From: JAUVUV01 sp964548275
GTDB taxonomy: Bacteria > Gemmatimonadota > Glassbacteria > GWA2-58-10
Assembly (NCBI GenBank): GCA_964548275.1
Contig: CAZJQI010000009.1
Location: 1 to 64,000 of the forward strand
DNA length: 64,000 bases
Direction of reading: 5' to 3'
Below are positions 24,807 to 32,695 of the stretch, in pieces. The notes under the pieces are model-generated. The model ran no database searches. It had not been told where the DNA came from and saw only the letters and a program-made list of their open reading frames with translations. Position 1 is the stretch's first letter. Each line of letters begins with the position of its first letter. The translations under genes and the position numbers were made by a program.

Positions 24807-26630
24807 ATGTTTCGAATATCCCTCCTGCAAAAGGTAAGATGGGACCCGCCCACATTATCCTCCCGGATGCTGATCAAGTGGTGGATGATACTGCGGGTGG
24901 TTATCGTTTCCACTACATTGGCTGTTGTCTGGTATTTCAGCGGCCGGGTCAGTGACTACACCACTGCCGCTGTCATGCCGGCAGTGATCGTTTCAGTCAC
25001 TGCAGTAATTTCTTTGCTCTTCTATCGCTCGGTCAAAAGAGGCAACCCCCCGGAACTCCATTATTTTTTCCACTATTTTATCGATATCTCGCTGATCAGC
25101 CTGATCAACTTGATTACTCTGCCGGTGGGAGTGAATTTCGTTCCTCTCTACGTGCCGAGCATCGCTGTGGCCAGTATCCTGAGTTTCCGTTCGGGAGCGT
25201 TTTTTACAGCCACTATAGCCTCGATTCTTTACCTGCCGGTGGGCCTGAGGATGCTGAGCCTTGGAGTTACATTCAGACGGCTGTTCGAGTTCAACGTATC
25301 GTACCTGGACGATAAATCGATTTTCTTGAATATCAGCCTGCAGATATTTCTCTTTTACGCAATCGCCGCGATCACCAGCTACCTTAGTATAAAGTTACGC
25401 AGCACCGGATCGGAACTTGAGGATACCCGCAGGCTTCTCCGGCAGCACCGGCTCGATACCAATGAGATACTTCAGAATATCGCCAGTGGCCTGGTTACCT
25501 GCAACACAGCGGGCGCCGTTGTCTATGCCAACGATGCTGCGGTGAAAATCTTGGGCATGACTTCGGAACAACTTCTGGGTCAGCAGGCTGAAAGGCTTTT
25601 TGAAGATTCCTGCCCTGATATCGGACGTATAATATACCTTGCTTCCCAGGCGCAGATCGTGGTCACCCGCCGTACGGTTAGGCTTTCGGGAGCGGAGGAT
25701 GGAAAACCCCTGGCTGTCAGTTCTTCCCTGCTCCAGGATGGAGACGGCAAGCTGAGAGGGGTCTCCCTGGTATTTGAGGATATTTCCCCCGAAATAAAAG
25801 CAAGGCAACTGGAATTGAGAGGCAGCAGACTCGAGGCCGTGGCTGAACTGGCGGCTTCCCTTGCCCACGAGATCAAGAACCCCCTGGCTTCTATCCGCAG
25901 TGCTGTGGAATTCATGGTTGACAGCGAAAAGGCCGGTAAGGATCCACGGATGGCAAAATTGATGGATTGTATCCTCAAGGAAAGCGACCGCCTGACCGAG
26001 CTTTTAAAGCAGTTTCTGAAATTTGCTTCCGGTAGTCTTGGCCCTTCCGAAAGCGTGAACCTGGGCCAACTGCTGGAGGAGGTCCGCCAGTCGGTGAGCC
26101 ATCACCCGGACTGGCGCAGCAATGTGAAAGTCGAAATGGCCCCGGATGTTTCGCCAATGTGGGTTATGGCGCACAGATCCTCCTTGTGCCAGGTGTTTAT
26201 TAACCTGATGATCAACGCGGTCCAGGCAAAAGGTACAGACGCAAGACAAACATCACGGATAGTTATCGAAAGCGCAGACCGAAGGCGGGTAAGCCGGCTA
26301 GAGGAACCTGGGAAATCAAGTTTCCATCGATTGTGCTTCCGCGACAACGGGCCGGGAATCGAAAAGAAGGTCCGCGAGCGAATATTTGAACCCTTTTATA
26401 CTACGCGAAAGGGAGGGTTCGGACTGGGCTTGGCCGTGGTGCACCGGATTGTCAATGCGCTGGGCGGTTTGATTGACGTGGAGGATTCCCCGGAGGGACC
26501 GGGGGCGGCATTTATTATCTCCCTGCCCAGGGCCAGAGAGAGTAGCATAAGAGGTGATTCTGAGAAAGAACCGGAAAAGACCGGCCGCAAAGAGAAAAAG
26601 TTGTCCAAAACCGGAGCTAAAAGTAAATGA
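24807..26630 (+). CDS. pilS: Sensor histidine kinase PilS-like
   Basis: A 607-residue membrane kinase. I use ATG 24807, since the upstream ATG 24759 adds a Cys/Gly-rich segment not expected before the first helix. Six or so transmembrane helices fill residues 20-200 (for example TAAVMPAVIVSVTAVISLL). A PAS domain follows (ILQNIASGLVTCNTAGAVVYAND). The HisKA box is SLAHEIKNPLASI with the phospho-accepting His, and the HATPase has N, G1 and G2 boxes (FINLMINAVQAKG, RDNGPGIEKKV, GGFGLGLAVV). It overlaps pilR by the ATGA and should phosphorylate it. Confidence 0.9.
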   Translation: MFRISLLQKVRWDPPTLSSRMLIKWWMILRVVIVSTTLAVVWYFSGRVSDYTTAAVMPAVIVSVTAVISLLFYRSVKRGNPPELHYFFHYFIDISLISLINLITLPVGVNFVPLYVPSIAVASILSFRSGAFFTATIASILYLPVGLRMLSLGVTFRRLFEFNVSYLDDKSIFLNISLQIFLFYAIAAITSYLSIKLRSTGSELEDTRRLLRQHRLDTNEILQNIASGLVTCNTAGAVVYANDAAVKILGMTSEQLLGQQAERLFEDSCPDIGRIIYLASQAQIVVTRRTVRLSGAEDGKPLAVSSSLLQDGDGKLRGVSLVFEDISPEIKARQLELRGSRLEAVAELAASLAHEIKNPLASIRSAVEFMVDSEKAGKDPRMAKLMDCILKESDRLTELLKQFLKFASGSLGPSESVNLGQLLEEVRQSVSHHPDWRSNVKVEMAPDVSPMWVMAHRSSLCQVFINLMINAVQAKGTDARQTSRIVIESADRRRVSRLEEPGKSSFHRLCFRDNGPGIEKKVRERIFEPFYTTRKGGFGLGLAVVHRIVNALGGLIDVEDSPEGPGAAFIISLPRARESSIRGDSEKEPEKTGRKEKKLSKTGAKSK

Positions 26631-27964
26631 ATAAAGTTCTGATTATCGACGATGAGCAATCTCTGCTTACCACGCTGGAGATGCTTTTTACCTCCAAGGG
26701 CTATTCTGTCCAGACTGCCGGTGGGGGCAAGGAGGGGCTGGAAATACTCACCCCGGATAATCTGCCGGATTTGCTGATTTCTGATATCAAGATGCCGGAC
26801 CTGGATGGGATCGAGGTGCTGCGCGAGGTTAAAAAAATCGATCCTTACCTGCCGGTGGTGCTAATCACTGCACAGGCGGACAAGCAGGAAGCGATTGCCG
26901 CCTGCAACGAAGGGGCGTACTATTTCCTCGAAAAGCCGTTCGAGAATAAAGAGCTGCTCAAGATTTGCAGCGAGGCACTTGAAAACGGCAGGGCGGGGCG
27001 ACGTTATTCGGAGCGCAGGCGGGAGTTGAGTTCGGCACAACTGCCTGAATTTCTTATCGGCGAAGCGCCAGAGTTCAAGAAAGTCCTGCAGGTGGCCGGG
27101 AAGGCTGCGAAAACTGACAGTACCATTCTGATCCAGGGAGAAAGCGGCACGGGTAAGGAACTGGTCGCCAGGTATATCTACCGGGAAAGCGCCAGGCGCG
27201 ATCGCCCCTTTGTCCCGGTCAATTGCGGGGCGCTGACGGAAACGCTGCTGGAAAGCGAACTTTTCGGCCATGTCAAGGGTTCGTTTACCGGCGCGATTTC
27301 CAACAAAGACGGCCTTTTCAAGGTTGCCAGCGGCGGCACTATTTTTCTCGATGAGGTAGGGGAGACCTCGCTTTCCTTTCAGGTAAAACTCCTGAGGGTG
27401 CTCCAGGAAAAAACCATCACGCCTGTGGGCTCTACTGAGCCGGTGACAGTCGATGTGCAGGTGATTGCCGCAACCAACCGGGATCTCGAGGCCGAGGTCG
27501 AGGCCGAACACTTCCGCCGGGACCTTTTCTACCGGCTGAACGTGATTCCTATCAAGCTTCCCCCCCTGCGCGAAAGAGTTGAGGATATTCCACTGCTTAT
27601 CGATAGCATTCTCGAGCGAAAAGGCGGAACAGCCACCCATAAGACCCGCTTCACCGGGACGGCGCTCAAAAAGCTCAAATCTTACCGCTGGCCCGGCAAT
27701 ATTCGTGAACTCGAAAATATCATCGAGCATCTGGCTGTGATCGGTGCTAAAGGTATAATCAACGAGGAGGATTTACCCGAAAAGATCCGAACACCCCAGC
27801 CGGAAAGCTTTGTCAGCGACAAACCTAAGGATACCCCTACCTTGGAAGCTGTGGAAAGAGCTTATATCCACTGGGTGATGGAGCAGGTGAACGGCAGTAA
27901 AAAGGAGGCTTCGAAAATCCTGGGGATTGACCCATCCACACTGTACCGCAAACTTTCCCGATAA
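26627..27964 (+). CDS. pilR: Sigma54-dependent response regulator PilR
   Basis: A 445-residue NtrC-family activator. The receiver domain (1-125) has the phospho-Asp at D53 (LLISDIKMPD). The AAA+ domain has Walker A GESGTGKE (about 171) and the sigma54-contacting loop GSFTGA, plus the VNCGAL and VAIGSTEP-like regions of the family. A Fis-type HTH lies at the C-terminus (KKEASKILGIDPSTLYRKL). By family role it would activate sigma54 promoters such as that of pilA. No pilA or rpoN site is recognised within the window. A promoter overlapping the operon is upstream of pilT. Confidence 0.93.
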   Translation: MNKVLIIDDEQSLLTTLEMLFTSKGYSVQTAGGGKEGLEILTPDNLPDLLISDIKMPDLDGIEVLREVKKIDPYLPVVLITAQADKQEAIAACNEGAYYFLEKPFENKELLKICSEALENGRAGRRYSERRRELSSAQLPEFLIGEAPEFKKVLQVAGKAAKTDSTILIQGESGTGKELVARYIYRESARRDRPFVPVNCGALTETLLESELFGHVKGSFTGAISNKDGLFKVASGGTIFLDEVGETSLSFQVKLLRVLQEKTITPVGSTEPVTVDVQVIAATNRDLEAEVEAEHFRRDLFYRLNVIPIKLPPLRERVEDIPLLIDSILERKGGTATHKTRFTGTALKKLKSYRWPGNIRELENIIEHLAVIGAKGIINEEDLPEKIRTPQPESFVSDKPKDTPTLEAVERAYIHWVMEQVNGSKKEASKILGIDPSTLYRKLSR

Positions 27965-28071
27965 TATTCTGATCTTTTACTTCCATTAAGCTCCTGGCCG
28001 CATTATATTCAAAATCCACGGCCAACCGGACAATAATCAAATTTTTATGATGATTATTTTGGGAGGATATG

Positions 28072-28839
28072 ATGGAGATAGTTATTAAAGAGACTTACGA
28101 GGAAATGAGCCAGCTTGCCGCCCAGTTGATTGCCGAGATTATCCGCAGAAAGCCGCGCGCCGTGATCGGTCTCGCCACAGGTAGTACTCCTCTCGGAACC
28201 TACCGTGAACTGATCAAAATGCACAGGGAAGAGGGGCTGGATTTCTCGCAAGTAGTCTCTTTCAATCTCGATGAATATGTCGGGCTGCCGAAAGATAACG
28301 AACAGAGCTATCATTATTTCATGTGGGAAAACCTGTTTAAACATATCAACATCGTGCCCGCAAATGTTCATATTCCGGATGGCATGGCTGCTGATCTGAA
28401 AGAGGCCTGCGATACCTTCGAGATCGAAATCGATGACCACGGCGGAATCGATGTTCAGTGGCTTGGTATCGGCCACAACGGCCATATTGCGTTCAACGAG
28501 CCTGGCAGCTCTCTCGGCTCGCGGACAAGAATCAAAACCCTGACTGAGAAGACCCGGCAGGACAACGCGCGCTTTTTCGACAGCATCGACAAGGTTCCCA
28601 AGTACTGCGTAACAATGGGTATCGGTACGATACTCGAAGCCCGCAAACTGGTTCTTCTGGCCAATGGCGAGAACAAAGCCGAGGCGATCCAGGCGACCCT
28701 GGAGGGCCCTATCACAGTGAGCGTGCCGGCAAGCGCGATCCAGCTCCACCCTGATGTAACAGTGATCATGGACAGAGCAGCCGCATCAAAGCTCACTCGC
28801 GAATACCATACCGAGCCATCTCACCTTAACCGCCAATAG
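28072..28839 (+). CDS. nagB: Glucosamine-6-phosphate deaminase
   Basis: A 255-residue enzyme that converts glucosamine-6-phosphate to fructose-6-phosphate and ammonia, linking amino-sugar breakdown to glycolysis. Visible motifs are GLATGSTPLGTYR (sugar phosphate binding), the catalytic FNLDEYVGL (D67) and GIGHNGHIAFNEPG (GHNGH, 134-138). The length is that of the shorter NagB group. The second of two adjacent ATG codons (28072) lies five bases after a GGGAGG Shine-Dalgarno. No nagA is adjacent. Confidence 0.95.
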   Translation: MEIVIKETYEEMSQLAAQLIAEIIRRKPRAVIGLATGSTPLGTYRELIKMHREEGLDFSQVVSFNLDEYVGLPKDNEQSYHYFMWENLFKHINIVPANVHIPDGMAADLKEACDTFEIEIDDHGGIDVQWLGIGHNGHIAFNEPGSSLGSRTRIKTLTEKTRQDNARFFDSIDKVPKYCVTMGIGTILEARKLVLLANGENKAEAIQATLEGPITVSVPASAIQLHPDVTVIMDRAAASKLTREYHTEPSHLNRQ

Positions 28840-28896
28840 GATTGAAAACATCGGGGCCGGTATTCAACAGTTCCTTTTATCTTAAATACACACCCC

Positions 28897-29015
28897 GCCT
28901 GCTTCGCAGGCACCCCTCTTGTTAGAGGGGATTTGCGGGCCGGCATTCTTTTTGCTTAATCATCGTGTGCAGGGAAGCGAATATTGGGATATTTGCAAAA
29001 AGGATGCCGGCCCGC
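28897..29015. repeat. Compound inverted-repeat element between nagB and ftsY
   Basis: Three nested or adjacent palindromes: GCCTGC-TTC-GCAGGC (28897-28911), CCCCTCT-tgtt-AGAGGGG (28913-28930), and a 21-bp inverted repeat with one G:T position pairing 28935-28955 with 28995-29015 (arm core GGGCCGGCAT), with a 39-base insert. The large repeat ends four bases before the ftsY stop, so it may also end the ftsY transcript. The design resembles small dispersed palindromic elements rather than a simple terminator. Confidence 0.75.
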
Positions 29016-29018
29016 CCC

Positions 29019-29954
29019 TTACGAGAGTATCTTGTCCACGTAGCGGTCCGGGTCGAATTGCTCCAGGTCCTCCAGCTTCTCTCCCACCCCGACAAGCTTG
29101 ATCGGCAAACCCAACTGCCCGGTGATCGCCATAGCGAAGCCTGCCTTGCTGGTGCCGTCAAACTTGGCCAGCAGAAGGCCCGTGACTGTGAGTTTTTCAT
29201 GGAAGATTCTGGCCTGGTTTATCGAATTCTGCCCTAATGTGCTGTCCAGTACGAGAAGAACCTCATGCGGCGCGCCCTGGTGTCTTTTCGCCAACACACG
29301 TTTCATTTTAACCAGTTCTTCCATCAGCCCGATCTTGGTATGCAGCCTGCCGGCTGTATCCAGAATCACCACATCGGTTCCTCTGCTCATCGCTGCACTT
29401 ACCGCATCGTATGCCACAGCTGCCGGGTCCGCCCCTGCCTGCTGTTTGATCAAATCGCAGCCCAGCCTCGCCGCCCAGTTCTCAATCTGCTCGATTGCTC
29501 CGGCCCGGTAGGTATCCCCGGCAGCCAGCAGTACCTGCTTGCCTTCTGCCTGAAAACGGTGGGCCAGCTTGGCGATACTGGTGGTCTTGCCCACGCCGTT
29601 CACTCCCACGACAAGGATCACTGTCGGTCCCGAGGGTGCCAGCTTGAAAGCGGTTTTGCCGGCAGTGATCTCGAAAACGCGCCGTATCTCCCGCCTGAAA
29701 AGGTTACGCAAATCATCCTCGCTGCGCAGTTTCCCTTTCTTTCCCTCTGCGGTCAGGGAGTCAACTATGCTCAAGCTGGGCCCGACCCCGAAATCGCTCT
29801 CCAGGAGAAGTTGCTCCAGATCCTGGATACTTGCCGTGTCAAGGCCCTTCACCATCACCTCTACATCCAGCAGGGCCACATCCTTGATCCTCGTCCAGAG
29901 GGATTTTTTCTTCCTTTCCTCTTGGATGTCTTTCTTGCTGAAAAACTTTGCCAT
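29019..29954 (-). CDS. ftsY: Signal recognition particle receptor FtsY
   Basis: A 311-residue SRP-family GTPase that docks ribosome-SRP complexes at the inner membrane. The N-domain (about 20-95) is short and the acidic A-domain of E. coli FtsY is absent. G1 is GVNGVGKTTS (117-126), with the DTAGRLHTKIGLMEEL switch region. The closing GVGEKLEDLEQFD segment is conserved. The G4 element, usually TKLDGTAKGG, reads AKFDGTSKAG here but keeps the Lys and Asp. The gene stands alone with its own promoter. Confidence 0.95.
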   Translation of the reverse strand: MAKFFSKKDIQEERKKKSLWTRIKDVALLDVEVMVKGLDTASIQDLEQLLLESDFGVGPSLSIVDSLTAEGKKGKLRSEDDLRNLFRREIRRVFEITAGKTAFKLAPSGPTVILVVGVNGVGKTTSIAKLAHRFQAEGKQVLLAAGDTYRAGAIEQIENWAARLGCDLIKQQAGADPAAVAYDAVSAAMSRGTDVVILDTAGRLHTKIGLMEELVKMKRVLAKRHQGAPHEVLLVLDSTLGQNSINQARIFHEKLTVTGLLLAKFDGTSKAGFAMAITGQLGLPIKLVGVGEKLEDLEQFDPDRYVDKILS

Positions 29955-30008
29955 GCGAAATTCCCTTCGCCTGTTAATTACAATCCTGGCGGCTCCAGAA
30001 GTTTAAGT

Positions 30009-30037
30009 AATCTACACACGAGGCTGATTCTTGTCAA
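30009..30037 (-). promoter_or_regulatory. Promoter of ftsY
   Basis: On the minus strand a perfect TTGACA (30037-30032), a 17-base spacer, then TAGATT (30014-30009), 55 bases upstream of the ftsY start. Confidence 0.6.
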
Positions 30038-30120
30038 TCGAGGCTACAGTGTAGCCCCAGTATGGTTTACCTGCTGGACAACAGCGAGGTTTTTGAATAG
30101 ATTTGATAGATTGGAATAGC

Positions 30121-30148
30121 TTGAATCAATCCTGCTTTTAGATAAAAT
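30121..30148 (+). promoter_or_regulatory. Promoter of the homocysteine methyltransferase-MTHFR gene
   Basis: TTGAAT (30121-30126), a 16-base spacer and TAAAAT (30143-30148), 30 bases before the ATG. I see no SAM riboswitch in the short leader. Confidence 0.5.
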
Positions 30149-30177
30149 GTGCATGAAAAACCACTTGGAGTTCTTTG

Positions 30178-32067
30178 ATGACCTTACCTGTTTTTAAGGA
30201 TGCCCTTCGGGATTCGATTCTGGTCTGTGACGGTGCAATGGGAACGCTGATCTATTCCCGCGGCGTGCACCTGAGCCGCTGTTTCGATGAGGTGAACTTC
30301 TCGAATCCCTTTCTGGTGAGCAAAATCCACCACGACTATATCAACGCCGGGGCACGGGTGATCGAGACCAACACTTTCGGGGCCAACCGCCTGAAACTCG
30401 CTCGCCACGCCCTGGCTGATCAGATCGAAAAGATTGTCGCAGCAGGAGTGAAAATCGCCCGCGAGGCTGCAGATGAGGCCGGGGGGGTTTACGTGGCTGG
30501 TTCGGTAGGCCCGCTGGGAGTCAGGCTCGATCATCCGGAGGGAATCCGAAGGCCAGAGGCGCAAGAGTTGTTTGCCGAACATATCGGGCTGCTTTTAGAC
30601 AACAGTGTCGACCTGTTGATCCTGGAAACCTTTGTCGATCCGCAGGAGCTGGCCCTGGCCTGTGAGGTGGTCAGGGAACTGAATGGCGACTTCCCGGTGG
30701 TTGCCTCGGCTGTTTTCGACGAAAAGGAACTCTGCGGTGGTAAAACGCCTGAGGAGTTGGTGCGCCTTCTGGTGCCTCTCAAGCCGGATGCAATCGGTGT
30801 CAACTGCCGGCTGAGTGCGGACAAGATGCTGCCCGTTCTGGAGCAGATGCACGCGGTTACCAGCCTTCCACTTTCGGCCATGTCGGATGCCGGGGAGGCA
30901 CGATTGGTGGATGACCGGGACATGTATATCTCCACGCCGGAGTTTGTGGCCGAGTATGCAAGGCGGGCGATCCAGAGCGCCGGGGTCAAGCTCGTGGGCG
31001 GCTGCTGTGGTACCAATCCCGGCCATATCCGGGCAATCGCCGCCACAGTGCGCATGCTTCAGTCCTCAAGCCGGACAGTCAGTGTCAGGCCCAGGGAAAC
31101 AAGACCCGAGAAGGCCGAGGTACAGACCGTCCCCTGGCAGGAAAAAACATCGTTCGCTGCCAGGCTCGCTGGGGGCAAGTTTGTCAGCAGCGTGGAGATC
31201 AGGCCGCCGAAAGGTCTTGATACCTCAGGGATCAGAACTGCCCTGGAGGGGCTCAGGCGAGCCGGTGTAGATGCGATGAACATACCGGACGGCCCCCGCG
31301 CCACTGCACGGATGAATCCAATTCATATCGCTTCGCAGCTTAATAATTATCCGGATGAGATAGAGGTGATAGTGCATTGCACCTGCCGCGACCGCAATCT
31401 TCTGGGGCTCCAGGCCGACCTGCTAGGTGCCCACAGCCTGGGTCTGCGCAATCTGCTGGCCGTTACAGGGGATCCGCCCAAACTCGGTGATTACCCGGAT
31501 TCCACGGCCGTGTACGACGTGGACGCGATCGGCCTGGTGGCGATTATCGACCGGCTCAACCATGGCGAGGATGTTGGCGGGCGGCCCATAAGCGAGCCGA
31601 CCAGGTTCCTGATCGGGGTGGGAGTAAATCCCGGAGCGGTTAATCTGGATGAGGAGGTAAAACGCCTCTGGACCAAGATCGAAAACGGGGCAGAGTATGT
31701 TTTCACCCAGCCTGTTTTCGATCTTGATTATCTCGACAGGTTTCTCCTCCGGGCGGGAGAGCTGCCGATCCCGCTGCTTGCCGGCTACTACCCGCTATAC
31801 AGTTACAGGAACGCCGAGTTTCTGCACAGCGAGGTGCCGGGGATGACTATCCCCGAGGACGTGATGGCCAGGATGAAAGAAGCAGGTAGCGGGCCCGGTG
31901 CCCAGGATACCGGAGTCCAGATCGCCCGCGAGGCGCTGGAATCGATTTACGACCGCGTGCAGGGAGCCTATATCATGCCTCCATTCGATAAATGGGAGCT
32001 TGCCGTGCGCGTGCTTGACAGGTTTACCGAGCCACCGCAGGCGAAAGACTCAAACCGATCCAGATAA
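30178..32067 (+). CDS. Bifunctional homocysteine S-methyltransferase / 5,10-methylenetetrahydrofolate reductase
   Basis: A 629-residue fusion like Bacillus YitJ. Residues about 5-295 are a homocysteine methyltransferase barrel with the DGAMGTLI start, a zinc Cys in IGVNCRLS and the pair in GGCCGTNP. Residues about 320-610 are a MetF-like reductase (SVEIRPPKGLDTSG, ATARMNPIHI, LLAVTGDPPKLGD, VFTQPVFDLDYLDRF), which makes 5-methyl-THF using FAD. Together they serve methionine synthesis or one-carbon recycling. No B12-binding domain is present, so the methyl donor of the first half is uncertain. ATG 30178 has GGAG nine bases upstream. Confidence 0.92.
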   Translation: MTLPVFKDALRDSILVCDGAMGTLIYSRGVHLSRCFDEVNFSNPFLVSKIHHDYINAGARVIETNTFGANRLKLARHALADQIEKIVAAGVKIAREAADEAGGVYVAGSVGPLGVRLDHPEGIRRPEAQELFAEHIGLLLDNSVDLLILETFVDPQELALACEVVRELNGDFPVVASAVFDEKELCGGKTPEELVRLLVPLKPDAIGVNCRLSADKMLPVLEQMHAVTSLPLSAMSDAGEARLVDDRDMYISTPEFVAEYARRAIQSAGVKLVGGCCGTNPGHIRAIAATVRMLQSSSRTVSVRPRETRPEKAEVQTVPWQEKTSFAARLAGGKFVSSVEIRPPKGLDTSGIRTALEGLRRAGVDAMNIPDGPRATARMNPIHIASQLNNYPDEIEVIVHCTCRDRNLLGLQADLLGAHSLGLRNLLAVTGDPPKLGDYPDSTAVYDVDAIGLVAIIDRLNHGEDVGGRPISEPTRFLIGVGVNPGAVNLDEEVKRLWTKIENGAEYVFTQPVFDLDYLDRFLLRAGELPIPLLAGYYPLYSYRNAEFLHSEVPGMTIPEDVMARMKEAGSGPGAQDTGVQIAREALESIYDRVQGAYIMPPFDKWELAVRVLDRFTEPPQAKDSNRSR

Positions 32068-32079
32068 GGAGGATCAAAC

Positions 32080-32361
32080 ATGGATAGAATCAAAACCAGA
32101 AAAATGGAACTGGAGGAGGCTAGAAAGCTGGGCATTGATTCCTGGAGCAAGTGGGAGTGCGAGCCCTCGACATTTGATTGGTACTATCCGAACAGTGAAA
32201 CAGCCTATATTTTCGAGGGAGATGTGGCGGTTACCACCGATCAGGAAAAAGTCAATCTAACCGGCGGGATGCTGGTCACTTTTCCCGCAGGAATGAGCTG
32301 CACCTGGGAGGTGAAAAAGAAGATCAGCAAGGTGTACACCTTTGATTTCAAGGAAAAGTAA
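32080..32361 (+). CDS. Small cupin-domain protein
   Basis: A 93-residue single cupin barrel of the DUF861/Cupin_3 (EutQ- and ureidoglycine-like) kind: SWSKWECEPSTFDWYY, ETAYIFEGDVAVTTD, a turn (LTGGMLVTFPAGMSCTWEV), then SKVYTFDFKEK. The usual metal-binding His residues of cupins are largely missing, as is common in this subfamily, so it may bind a small molecule without a metal. It follows the MTHFR fusion by 12 bases with an AAGGAGG Shine-Dalgarno, so it is in that operon. Confidence 0.85.
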   Translation: MDRIKTRKMELEEARKLGIDSWSKWECEPSTFDWYYPNSETAYIFEGDVAVTTDQEKVNLTGGMLVTFPAGMSCTWEVKKKISKVYTFDFKEK

Positions 32362-32586
32362 GCAAGTCTGGTAAGATGAAACCCTGTTTAAGAGAATGCT
32401 TTTTCTCCATTCAACCATTTTTTTTCAGAACCATTCGTATTATTTGGGGTTAGGGGGATATAGTTACCTTTGATAGCCTGTAATAAATTGACTGGATAAG
32501 GTCTGAATTCGCTGCAGCAACACTTTTGATTTTCTTCAGTTACTGCAAATTATCTCGGAAAGAATTCAGGGATTTCCAACAATTTC

Positions 32587-32615
32587 TTGACTAAAAGCTA
32601 AAAGATGATTAGTAT
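32587..32615 (+). promoter_or_regulatory. Promoter of smc
   Basis: TTGACT (32587-32592), 17 bases, then TAGTAT (32610-32615). It supports the start at 32696, because an upstream in-frame ATG at 32627 would fall almost on the transcription start. The rest of the 334-base gap shows nothing further. Confidence 0.5.
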
Positions 32616-32695
32616 ATATAGAAGTCATGCAAGATATGTATGGCAATTGCATTTTTATTTTTTATCATTTCCTCACTCGCTCCATATCAGGCTGC

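Noticed and set aside
28897..28930. CRISPR-like short repeats between nagB and ftsY
   Set aside because: The palindromes are different from each other and there are no regularly spaced identical repeats.
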